DNA of 6,194 bases from Clostridiales bacterium (lineage in GTDB: Bacteria; Bacillota; Clostridia; Oscillospirales; Oscillospiraceae): contig DYBS01000136.1 of NCBI GenBank assembly GCA_019418525.1, positions 1 through 6,194 on the forward strand, given 5' to 3'. Below are positions 1-5,817 of the stretch, piece by piece. The notes beneath the pieces are model-generated. The model was not told where the DNA came from, did no database searches, and saw only the letters and a list, made by a program, of their open reading frames with translations. Made by a program: the position numbers and the translations under genes. Each line of letters starts with the position of its first letter. The stretch's first letter is position 1.

Positions 1-641
1 TTCCAGTCGATGGGCGAGAGCTCCCGGCTCAGCATGGGGGCGAAGGTGACACCGGCGCTGTCTTGGGGCGTACGGGGTGCGGTGCCATCGGCGATGCGCG
101 CCACTGTCTCCACCAGAAGCTCCCCGCCCATCTGGGCCAGACGGTCATACAGGGTCTCGGCATTCTCGTCCGGGTCAATGGGCGTGCTGACCTGGGAGAT
201 GATGTCCCCGGCGTCCAGGTCGTGGGCCATGTGCATGATGGTCACGCCGGTCTCCCGGTCGCCGTTGAGAATGGCCCAGTTGATGGGGGCAGCCCCCCGG
301 TACTTGGGCAGCAGAGACGAGTGGACGTTGATGCACCCCTTGGGAGGCGCGGCTAGGATGTCGTCGGGCAGGATGCGCCCATAGGCGGCCACCACGATGA
401 GCTCCGGGTCCAGCTCCCGGATCTGGGCCAAGGCGATGCCGTCCCGCAGTTTCGTAGGCTGGAACACCGGAATGTCGTGGGCCTGGGCGCACACCTTCAC
501 CGGGGTGGGCAGCAGCTTCATGCCGCGGTTCTTGGGCTTGTCGGGCTGGGTAAAGGCTCCCACCACGGTATGGCCCGCCTGAATGAGGGCCTCCAGAGAG
601 GGCACAGCGAAGTCGGGCGTGCCCATGAACAGGATGCGCAT
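1..641 (-). CDS. fmt: Methionyl-tRNA formyltransferase, N-terminal part (3' end outside window)
   Basis: Transfers a formyl group from 10-formyltetrahydrofolate to the methionine on initiator tRNA, in the cytoplasm, to make fMet-tRNA for translation initiation. I translated 213 codons with no stop before the window edge; the family is usually about 310 residues, so the C-terminal tRNA-binding domain is mostly missing. The start MRILFMGTPDFAVPSLEAL is the classic Rossmann-type opening. Residues 38-48 (RGMKLLPTPVK) match the conserved folate/tRNA loop. INVHSSLLPKYRGAAPINWA (104-123) carries the catalytic Asn105 and His107, and LDAGD (142-146) carries Asp143, equivalent to E. coli N106, H108 and D144. 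The visible part ends at SPIDW, the usual start of the linker and C-terminal domain. The ATG follows the def stop directly with no gap, and its ribosome binding site (AGGAGGAGGAG, 645-655) lies inside def. No frameshift or missing key residue is seen. Identity is certain; only the 3' boundary is unknown. Confidence 0.97.
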   Translation of the reverse strand, partial: MRILFMGTPDFAVPSLEALIQAGHTVVGAFTQPDKPKNRGMKLLPTPVKVCAQAHDIPVFQPTKLRDGIALAQIRELDPELIVVAAYGRILPDDILAAPPKGCINVHSSLLPKYRGAAPINWAILNGDRETGVTIMHMAHDLDAGDIISQVSTPIDPDENAETLYDRLAQMGGELLVETVARIADGTAPRTPQDSAGVTFAPMLSRELSPIDW

Positions 642-1136
642 TTACTCCTCCTCCTGTTCTTCCATCAGTTTGTCCAATTCCTCGTTGGTATACAGCTTGG
701 GGGCCCGCTCGGTAAAGAGATGGCCGTCCAGATGCTCCAGCTCATGGCAGAAGCAGCGGGCCACGATCTCCTCGCCCTCAGCCTCAAACCAGTTGCCGTG
801 GCGGTCCTGGGCCTTCACTTTGGCCTTCATGGGGCGCTTAACCACACCCCAGCGGCCGGGCACCGACAGGCAGCCCTCAAAGCCCTCCTGCTCGCCCTCG
901 GTTTCGATGATCTCGGGGTTCACCAGCTCCAGCATCTGGTCATTCCCGTCCACCACGACCACTGCCCGACGCAGGATGCCCACCTGAGGCGCAGCCAAAC
1001 CGGCACCGTTGGCGTGGGCCAGAGTTTCCTTCATATCGTCCAGCAGACGGCCCAGTTTGTCGTCAAATTTGGTGACGGGGTGGCACACCTTGTGCAGTGC
1101 CGGATCCTCGTCAGTCAGAATCGTACGGATTGCCAT
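642..1136 (-). CDS. def: Peptide deformylase
   Basis: A metalloenzyme that removes the formyl group from the N-terminal methionine of new proteins as they leave the ribosome, the counterpart of the fmt product encoded next to it. The 164-residue length is normal for the family. All three signature motifs are present: motif 1 GAGLAAPQ at 44-51, motif 2 EGCLSVP at 87-93 with metal ligand Cys89, and motif 3 HELEH at 131-135 with ligands His131 and His135 and catalytic Glu132. The motif 3 residue often seen as Asp before the last His is Glu134 here, a conservative change. The protein ends in an acidic tail (EEQEEE) whose codons double as the fmt ribosome binding site. The start ATG sits 7 nt after AGGAGG (1144-1149), which overlaps the priA stop codon TAG; the gap to priA is 11 nt. 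It is probably active and co-expressed with priA and fmt. Confidence 0.98.
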   Translation of the reverse strand: MAIRTILTDEDPALHKVCHPVTKFDDKLGRLLDDMKETLAHANGAGLAAPQVGILRRAVVVVDGNDQMLELVNPEIIETEGEQEGFEGCLSVPGRWGVVKRPMKAKVKAQDRHGNWFEAEGEEIVARCFCHELEHLDGHLFTERAPKLYTNEELDKLMEEQEEE

Positions 1137-1143
1137 AAAATCT

Positions 1144-1149
1144 CCTCCT
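1144..1149 (-). promoter_or_regulatory. def ribosome binding site overlapping priA stop
   Basis: AGGAGG on the minus strand, 7 nt before the def ATG. Its first two bases are also the last two bases of the priA TAG stop codon, so a ribosome ending on priA lies over the def initiation site. This favours coupled translation (inference). Confidence 0.85.
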
Positions 1150-3613
1150 AATCCAGGGGGTTGATATCGGCAGACACCGACACTCCCCGGTTGTATGAAT
1201 CGCTCATAGCACAGCGGAGCAGATCTCCCACCAGTGTTCGGAGCGTTTTGTTGTTTTTCCCACTCATAGTCAGCCGGTAACGGTAGCGGTTGTTGACCTT
1301 GGCCACTGCCGCCGGAGCCGGGCCCAGCAGCAGCACTGGGGGACTCCCCGGCCGGGACAGCCAGCTCTCCAGGGTCTGGCGCAGGCGCATGCAGGTGCGC
1401 AGCACAGCCCCCTCCTCCGCGCCGGAGGCGGTGAGGACGAAGAGGTCTCGGAAGGGTGGGCAGCCCCGCAGCTGCCGCAGGGTGATCTCTTGTTGATAGA
1501 AAGCGTCGTAGTCCTGCCGCTTGGCGGCCAGGATCACGTCGTTTTCCGGTGTGTAGGTCTGAATGATGGCCCGACCGGTCTTGCTGCCCCGGCCCGCCCG
1601 ACCTACCACCTGGGTGAGCAGGGAGAAGGTGCGCTCGGCGGCCCGGTAGTCGTCCACGTAGAGGGACGCGTCCGCTGAGATAACACCCACCAGCGTAACA
1701 TTCTCAAAGTCCAGCCCCTTGGCCACCATCTGGGTCCCAACCAGAATAGGAATCTTTTCCTTCTGGAAGCGGTCGAAGAGGGCCTCATGGGTGTGGGTGG
1801 CCGACACAGCGTCGGCGTCCATCCGCAGCACCGGCACGCCGGGAAAGCGCTCCTCCAGGGCGTGCTCCAGCCGCTGGGTGCCCGCTCCCACCGTGTGCAG
1901 CGTGCCGCCGCAGCTGGGGCAAGTCCTGGGTGCGGGCTCGGAGTGGCCGCAGTAGTGGCACATGAGCCGACCGTTGGCCGAGTGGTAGGTGAGGTACACC
2001 GAGCAGCGGGGACACTGGGGCACTTCCCCGCACTCCCCACAAGCGAGCATCCGGCTCTCCCCTCTCCGGTTGAGAAAAAGGATGGTCTGTTCACCCCGGT
2101 CCAGATTCTTTTGGATGGCTTCACACAGCGGGGTGCTCAGAAGCTCCCCGTTGCCCGCCTTCAGCTCCTTTCGCAGGTCGGCCACCACCACCTCCGGCAA
2201 AGCCTGCTGGTTGTAGCGCCTGGGCAGAGTGAAGAGGTGATACACTCCCGTCTGGGCCAGATACATACTCTCCACGGACGGCGTAGCGGAGCCCAGCAAC
2301 AGCAGGGCCCCGTGCTGCTTACAGCGGAACTTGGCCACCTCTCGGGCGTGGTAGCGGGGGACGTTCTCCGATTTGTAGCTTCCCTCCTGCTCCTCGTCCA
2401 GCACGATGAGGCCCAAATTCTGGACCGGTGCGAACACCGCCGAGCGGGTGCCGATCACCACCCGGGCCTTCCCGTCCCGCACCCGCTTCCACTCGTCGTA
2501 CCGCTCCCCCGCCCGGAGGGAGGAGTGGAGCAGTGCGATCTCATCGCCAAAGTGGGCGGTAAAAATACGCAGGAGCTGAGGGGTCAGGGCGATCTCGGGG
2601 ACTAGCACAATGGCCCCCTCGCCCCGGTCCAGGGCGGCCTGGATGAGGCGCAAGTAAATCTGGGTCTTGCCGCTCCCCGTCACGCCGTAGAGCAGTGCGG
2701 CGGCGGGAGCCTCCCGGACAGCTAGGTCGTTCAACCCCTGAAAAGCTACCTCCTGGTCAACGTTCAAGACCGGTGGATCAGCGTGCTCCACCGGCGGGCA
2801 GGACACCCGGCGGTAGCACTCCCGCTCCTCCAGAGTGATGAGTCCACTTTTTACCAGGGACCGCAGGGTGGGCATAGAGGCTCCGGTAAAGTAGCACACC
2901 TCTTTGGCGGATGCCTCTCCTACGGCGCTGAGTAGCTCCACAACAGCATAGCGCATGGGAGCCGATTTGCGCCGCTTGGCCACCTGTTCCAGGGCCTCCT
3001 CCGGAGGGACGGCCAGGGCGGCCACCGCCTCAGTCTTGTCCCCCACGCCCCGCATGGCGCTGGTCTCCACCTGTAAAATGCCTTTCTTCACCAGGGATTT
3101 CAAAGCGGGATTGGGGTCCCGGGTGCCGAAGGCGGCGCGGATGTTGCCCCGCTCGGCGCCGTTTCCGGCGCAGACCATCTCCACGATGGTCCGCTCATGC
3201 TCGGAGCGGCCGGCGGCCTCATAGGCGGCGGCGCGGTCCACACCGGGCGCGAGTACATAGCGGTCTTGGAGAGAGAAATAGAGCCCCGCCGGCAGCATGG
3301 CCCGGCAGGCGTCGTAGACGGTACAGAAGTACCGCTCCCGCATCCACAGGGCCAGGCGCAGACCCTCTTTGGATAGGACCGGGCGCTCATCCAGCAGAGT
3401 GAGAATGGGCTTACACCGGGGTGGGGGCTCCATGGTCTCCACCGAGAGCACAAGCCCCTCCACCCGCCGGTTCCCCTTCCCAAAGGGCACCACCACCCGC
3501 ACGCCGGGTGTCAGGCGGTCAAAAAGCTCCTCGGGCACCTGATAGGTATAGGGCTTGTCGATGGCGTAGGTGGCGGCGGCCAGAGCGATACGGGCCGCCC
3601 GGATGGGTTCCAT
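1148..3613 (-). CDS. priA: Primosomal protein N' (replication restart helicase PriA)
   Basis: A 3'-5' superfamily 2 DNA helicase that recognises stalled forks and reloads the replisome. From the chosen start it has 821 residues. Order: N-terminal 3'-end-binding domain (about 1-105, with PYTYQVP and GVRVVVPFG), a winged-helix region (about 137-270), then the helicase lobes. Visible motifs are Walker A GVTGSGKT (310-317), Walker B DEEQ (406-409), GSATPS (441-446), GTQMVAKG (626-633) and QVVGRAGR (668-675). Four CxxC pairs (Cys525/528, 534/537, 552/555, 565/568) supply the eight zinc ligands. The end (VSVSADINPLD) is typical. The reading frame stays open upstream to an ATG at 3655, which would add 14 residues, but that ATG has no ribosome binding site and lies in the loop of a hairpin. 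The ATG at 3613 has AGGAGG 6 nt upstream and begins MEPIRAARIAL, as expected for PriA. Walker B reads DEEQ rather than the DEEH of E. coli PriA. It lies 72 nt after rpoZ. Confidence 0.97.
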   Translation of the reverse strand: MEPIRAARIALAAATYAIDKPYTYQVPEELFDRLTPGVRVVVPFGKGNRRVEGLVLSVETMEPPPRCKPILTLLDERPVLSKEGLRLALWMRERYFCTVYDACRAMLPAGLYFSLQDRYVLAPGVDRAAAYEAAGRSEHERTIVEMVCAGNGAERGNIRAAFGTRDPNPALKSLVKKGILQVETSAMRGVGDKTEAVAALAVPPEEALEQVAKRRKSAPMRYAVVELLSAVGEASAKEVCYFTGASMPTLRSLVKSGLITLEERECYRRVSCPPVEHADPPVLNVDQEVAFQGLNDLAVREAPAAALLYGVTGSGKTQIYLRLIQAALDRGEGAIVLVPEIALTPQLLRIFTAHFGDEIALLHSSLRAGERYDEWKRVRDGKARVVIGTRSAVFAPVQNLGLIVLDEEQEGSYKSENVPRYHAREVAKFRCKQHGALLLLGSATPSVESMYLAQTGVYHLFTLPRRYNQQALPEVVVADLRKELKAGNGELLSTPLCEAIQKNLDRGEQTILFLNRRGESRMLACGECGEVPQCPRCSVYLTYHSANGRLMCHYCGHSEPAPRTCPSCGGTLHTVGAGTQRLEHALEERFPGVPVLRMDADAVSATHTHEALFDRFQKEKIPILVGTQMVAKGLDFENVTLVGVISADASLYVDDYRAAERTFSLLTQVVGRAGRGSKTGRAIIQTYTPENDVILAAKRQDYDAFYQQEITLRQLRGCPPFRDLFVLTASGAEEGAVLRTCMRLRQTLESWLSRPGSPPVLLLGPAPAAVAKVNNRYRYRLTMSGKNNKTLRTLVGDLLRCAMSDSYNRGVSVSADINPLD

Positions 3614-3619
3614 ATCATC

Positions 3620-3625
3620 CCTCCT
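3620..3625 (-). promoter_or_regulatory. priA ribosome binding site (decides start)
   Basis: Perfect AGGAGG on the minus strand, 6 nt before the ATG at 3613. It is the only good site near the priA 5' end, and is the main reason for rejecting the ATG at 3655, which has no purine-rich tract in front of it. Confidence 0.88.
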
Positions 3626-3635
3626 AAATCCCGGA

Positions 3636-3676
3636 AAAGGCAAGCGTCCGGTCATGACGGCCAGGCGCTTGCCTTT
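3636..3676 (-). repeat. Perfect inverted repeat / hairpin between rpoZ and priA
   Basis: AAAGGCAAGCG (3676-3666 read on the minus strand) is matched exactly by CGCTTGCCTTT (3646-3636), giving an 11-bp stem with a 19-nt loop that itself contains the palindrome GTCATGAC. The right arm runs into TTTT and then CCGGG, so the U-tract is short for a strong intrinsic terminator. The A-rich and T-rich flanks are terminator-like. It could be a weak or partial terminator, an attenuator or an mRNA processing/stability hairpin that sets priA-def-fmt expression lower than gmk-rpoZ. The structure is seen directly; the role is inference. Confidence 0.7.
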
Positions 3677-3685
3677 GTGGTATGA

Positions 3686-3883
3686 TTAGTCCTCTTCCTG
3701 AGGGGTCAGCTTGCCCTCAGCCACCTCGCGGATGGCCAGGGTCACCGGCTTTTCGTCCAGAGGCGTGCCGCTCTCCTCGGCCTCATGGGCGATCTGACGG
3801 GCTCGCTGGGCCACTACGTTTACCAGCATATAACGGCTGGGAATCTTCTCCAGCAATTGATTCATAGCGGGATAGAGCATCAT
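3686..3883 (-). CDS. rpoZ: DNA-directed RNA polymerase omega subunit
   Basis: The smallest RNA polymerase core subunit; it helps fold and hold the beta' subunit. The 65 residues match the short Firmicute form. MMLYPAMNQLLEKIPSRYML resembles the usual LYPS-x-x-x-LL-x-K-x-x-SRY-x-LV opening. It is followed by the conserved helix AQRARQIAHEA (25-35) and the closing KPVTLAIREVAEGKL (45-59). An acidic tail (PQEED) ends the protein. There are two tandem ATG codons at 3883 and 3880. The first lies 11 nt after AAGGAG (3895-3900) and is preferred, since the second is 14 nt away; the difference is one residue. The gene begins 6 nt after the gmk stop, in the same order as in Bacillus and many other bacteria, where gmk and rpoZ are neighbours. 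Confidence 0.94.
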   Translation of the reverse strand: MMLYPAMNQLLEKIPSRYMLVNVVAQRARQIAHEAEESGTPLDEKPVTLAIREVAEGKLTPQEED

Positions 3884-3889
3884 ATGTCA

Positions 3890-4540
3890 TCATTCTCCTT
3901 GTCCAATTTCTTCCGTCGCGTCCTGCCCGGCCACATCGCTGATGAGATGGATGCGATTGCGGGTACGGCAGCTTTCGGCGGTAAGGATGGCCATGATCTC
4001 GGCGGCCGCTTCGGACACCTTGTCATTGACCACCATGTAGTCGTATTGTGGAATGTGCCGGTATTCTTCCCGAGCCTTTTGTAGCCGACCCTGGATGACC
4101 TCCTCCTGGTCGGTGGCCCGGCGGTGGAGGCGGCGGGACAGCTCCTCAAAGGAGGGCGGGATGATGAAGATCAGCACCGCCTCCGGGCACTTGGCACGGA
4201 CCTTGGCAGCCCCCTGTACCTCGATATCCAGTAACACGTCGATCCCGGCCTCCAGCTTATCCTGGATGACCTTCAGGGAGGTCCCGTAGTAGTTACCCAC
4301 ATACTCGGCGTGCTCCAGCAGTTCGTCCCGTTGGATCATGCCCTCAAAGGTCTCCCGGGAGACAAAGTTGTAGTTGACGCCGTCGGCCTCGCCCACCCGG
4401 GGTTGCCGGGTGGTAAAAGACACGGAAAAGTGGATGTCCTTCCGCTCGCTGAGCAGCTCCGCAATCACAGTGCTTTTGCCCACGCCGGAGGGGCCCGACA
4501 AAACGATGAGGGTCCCGCGCTTCTTTTTCTTTAATCTCAT
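3890..4540 (-). CDS. gmk: Guanylate kinase
   Basis: Phosphorylates GMP to GDP with ATP in the cytoplasm, an essential step in guanine nucleotide supply. The 216 residues are close to the usual 205-215. The P-loop is GPSGVGKST (16-24). The GMP-binding elements are SFTTRQPR (41-48), the DGVNYNF segment (53-59, equivalent to EGVDYxF) and EHAEYVGNYYGTS (76-88). DIEVQGAAKV (105-114) and the lid arginines around RRLHRRATDQEEVIQGRL (136-153) complete the family signature. The N-terminus has an unusually basic run KKKK (4-7) before the first strand. The ATG overlaps the remA TGA by four bases (ATGA), and the ribosome binding site GGAGGAGGAGGA (4547-4558) lies inside remA, 6 nt before the ATG, so translation is probably coupled. 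Identity is certain. Confidence 0.98.
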   Translation of the reverse strand: MRLKKKKRGTLIVLSGPSGVGKSTVIAELLSERKDIHFSVSFTTRQPRVGEADGVNYNFVSRETFEGMIQRDELLEHAEYVGNYYGTSLKVIQDKLEAGIDVLLDIEVQGAAKVRAKCPEAVLIFIIPPSFEELSRRLHRRATDQEEVIQGRLQKAREEYRHIPQYDYMVVNDKVSEAAAEIMAILTAESCRTRNRIHLISDVAGQDATEEIGQGE

Positions 4541-4809
4541 GCCTCGTCCTCCTCCTCCGGCTCCGCGGAGGTCTCACGCCCAGCCAGACGCCCCGCCACC
4601 GTCTCCGGCTGCAGTGCAGAGAGCACCACATGGTCACTGTCCATAATAAGTACTGCCCGGGTACGCCGCCCATAGGTGGCGTCAATCAGGCACCCCCGAT
4701 CACGGGCCTCCTGGACCATGCGCTTGATGGGAGCCGACTCGGGACTCACGATGGCGATGAGCCGTCCGGCGGAAACCATATTGCCAAAGCCGATGTTGAT
4801 GAGTTTCAT
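4537..4809 (-). CDS. remA: RemA family DNA-binding regulator (DUF370, YlzA)
   Basis: A small DNA-binding protein. In Bacillus subtilis RemA activates biofilm matrix operons and osmoprotection genes; the role in this organism is unknown. The 90 residues match the family in length. The highly conserved core is intact: INIGFGNMVSAGRLIAIVSP (4-23), SAPIKRM (25-31), RDRGCLIDATYGRRTRAVLI (36-55), and MDSDHVVLSALQPETVA (56-72). Arg16 and the arginines of YGRRTR (46-51) correspond to positions implicated in DNA binding in studied homologues (from family knowledge). The last ten residues are acidic (SAEPEEEDEA), and their codons form the gmk ribosome binding site. The ATG at 4809 has GGGAGG 8 nt upstream (4818-4823). 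The gene lies 15 nt after yicC, the same neighbour as in Bacillus. Confidence 0.95.
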   Translation of the reverse strand: MKLINIGFGNMVSAGRLIAIVSPESAPIKRMVQEARDRGCLIDATYGRRTRAVLIMDSDHVVLSALQPETVAGRLAGRETSAEPEEEDEA

Positions 4810-4817
4810 CCCTGTGG

Positions 4818-4823
4818 CCTCCC
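4818..4823 (-). promoter_or_regulatory. remA ribosome binding site
   Basis: GGGAGG on the minus strand, 8 nt before the remA ATG, in the 15-nt gap after the yicC TAA stop codon. Confidence 0.8.
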
Positions 4824-4824
4824 G

Positions 4825-5703
4825 TTACTCGATGTTCTGGATCTGTTCGCGGATCTTCTCGATCTCACCCTTCAGATCCACCACATAGCGGGCGGTCTCG
4901 ATATCGCTGCACTTGGAGCCGATGGTGTTGGCCTCCCGATTGAACTCCTGGATGAGGAAGTCCAGCTTGCGGCCCACTGCACCTCCCTCGCTGAGCATGT
5001 GCTCCAGCTGGGAGAGATGGCTGCGCAGGCGCACTGTCTCCTCATCCACCGCCACCTTGTCGGCAAAGAGGGCGGCCTCCGTGAGGATGCGCCCCTCGTC
5101 CAGCTGGGTATTCTGGAGGACCTCCTGCATCTTGGCCTCCAGCCGGGCCCGGTAGTCGGCCACGATTCCGGGGGCCCGCTCCTCCACCTTGCCGGTGAGC
5201 TGGGCGATGGTAGCCGCGCGGTTCCGCACGTCCTGGGCCAGCTTCTCTCCCTCCCGGACGCGCATAGCGTCAAAGTCGGTCAGAGCCAGATCCAGCACCG
5301 CGCAGATGTCGGCCGCCACGGCCTCCAGATCCTCCGCCGCCTTCTCCACCAGGAACACGTCGGGGAACCGGGAGAGAAGCGACACGGAGATATCATCCCG
5401 CAGGCCGTAGCTCTCCTGAAGCTCCCGCAGGGCGCTGAGATAGCCTTCGGCCACCGGACGGTTCACCGAGATGCGAGCATCGCCCTCCTCCGACGGGCCG
5501 ATGGTGACGAATACGTCCACCTTGCCCCGGGAAATACTGGCCTGTACCCGGCGCTTGATGGCGTCCTCCGCAAAGACGTAAATGCGGGGCAGCTTGACGG
5601 TGCAGTCCAGGTAGCGGTTGTTCACCGAGCGCAGCTCCACCGTGATGGGACGGCCGTGGAGGACCGCCTCTCCCCTGCCATAGCCGGTCATGCTTTTGAT
5701 CAA
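4825..5703 (-). CDS. yicC: YicC/YloC family endoribonuclease
   Basis: A member of the YicC family (YloC in Bacillus). E. coli YicC and B. subtilis YloC have been reported as endoribonucleases acting in RNA decay; substrates here are unknown. I place the start at TTG 5703, giving 292 residues, the normal family length, beginning (M)IKSMTGYGRGEA, the standard N-terminus. The N-terminal domain continues with ELRSVNNRYLD (about residues 23-33). The C-terminal DUF1732 region (about 207-292) contains EFNREANTIGSK and ends EIEKIREQIQNIE, and the middle (about 140-230) is helical and charged. AGGGAG lies 6 nt before the TTG. The frame stays open to a GTG at 5769, but that stretch covers leader hairpins, has no ribosome binding site and would add 22 proline/arginine-rich residues not expected in the family. 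The ATG four codons after the TTG is too far from the ribosome binding site. It is the first gene after the promoter. Confidence 0.93.
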   Translation of the reverse strand: MIKSMTGYGRGEAVLHGRPITVELRSVNNRYLDCTVKLPRIYVFAEDAIKRRVQASISRGKVDVFVTIGPSEEGDARISVNRPVAEGYLSALRELQESYGLRDDISVSLLSRFPDVFLVEKAAEDLEAVAADICAVLDLALTDFDAMRVREGEKLAQDVRNRAATIAQLTGKVEERAPGIVADYRARLEAKMQEVLQNTQLDEGRILTEAALFADKVAVDEETVRLRSHLSQLEHMLSEGGAVGRKLDFLIQEFNREANTIGSKCSDIETARYVVDLKGEIEKIREQIQNIE

Positions 5704-5709
5704 AGGGGA

Positions 5710-5715
5710 CTCCCT
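5710..5715 (-). promoter_or_regulatory. yicC ribosome binding site (decides TTG start)
   Basis: AGGGAG on the minus strand ends 6 nt before TTG 5703. That spacing supports TTG initiation rather than the downstream ATG (18 nt away) or the upstream GTG, which lies before this site. Confidence 0.75.
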
Positions 5716-5733
5716 CTTTTCTTCCTCTGGATT

Positions 5734-5749
5734 GGGGCGCTCCCGCCCC
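5734..5749 (-). other. GC-rich hairpin in yicC leader (proximal)
   Basis: GGGGCG and CGCCCC form a perfect 6-bp stem around the 4-nt loop GGAG. No T-run follows, so this is not an intrinsic terminator. It may protect the 5' end or influence access to the ribosome binding site about 20 nt downstream (inference). Confidence 0.6.
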
Positions 5750-5756
5750 GAGTGCC

Positions 5757-5774
5757 GAGCGGCAGTCACCGCTC
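5757..5774 (-). other. Hairpin in yicC leader (distal)
   Basis: GAGCGG and CCGCTC form a perfect 6-bp stem with a 6-nt loop (TGACTG), starting only a few bases after the predicted transcription start. A hairpin at the very 5' end of an mRNA commonly slows 5'-dependent decay; that role is inferred. Confidence 0.55.
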
Positions 5775-5787
5775 TGGGTATTGATTT

Positions 5788-5816
5788 ATTATATCAGATT
5801 CTCCGCCGCTTGAAAA
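5788..5816 (-). promoter_or_regulatory. Housekeeping sigma promoter for the yicC operon
   Basis: On the minus strand a consensus -10 TATAAT (5793-5788) is preceded by TG in the extended -10 position (TGATATAAT). Seventeen bases upstream is TTTTCA (5816-5811), which matches 4 of 6 bases of TTGACA. Transcription should start near 5781, leaving a leader of about 78 nt before the yicC TTG. The AT-rich block stands out from its GC-rich surroundings. The -35 begins two bases after the stop codon of the upstream membrane-protein gene, and no terminator separates them, so read-through from upstream may add to expression. Confidence 0.82.
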
Positions 5817-5817
5817 G

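Noticed and set aside
477..1151. Plus-strand open frame of 224 codons opposite fmt and def
   Set aside because: Mirror frame of two certain genes; composition is typical of antisense translation and no domain is visible.
1787..2605. Plus-strand open frame of 272 codons opposite priA
   Set aside because: It lies entirely within the priA helicase and zinc-binding regions on the other strand and looks like a mirror frame, with no ribosome binding site or family resemblance.
3614..3655. Longer priA form starting at ATG 3655
   Set aside because: There is no ribosome binding site before it, it lies in the loop of the inverted repeat, and the added residues are not PriA-like. The ATG at 3613 has a perfect AGGAGG at 6 nt.
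3635..3676. Strong Rho-independent terminator after rpoZ
   Set aside because: The stem is good but the T-run is only four bases and is followed by CCGGG. I list it as a hairpin of undecided role rather than a terminator.
5734..5774. Riboswitch or T-box in the yicC leader
   Set aside because: The leader of about 78 nt is too short and holds only two small independent hairpins; I see no known riboswitch core, T-box sequence or terminator/antiterminator pair.
4630..5784. Long plus-strand open frame of 384 codons opposite yicC and remA
   Set aside because: It is antisense to two clearly conserved genes, has no recognisable motif and reads as low-complexity His/Leu/Gly-rich sequence. Long antisense frames are expected in GC-rich coding DNA.
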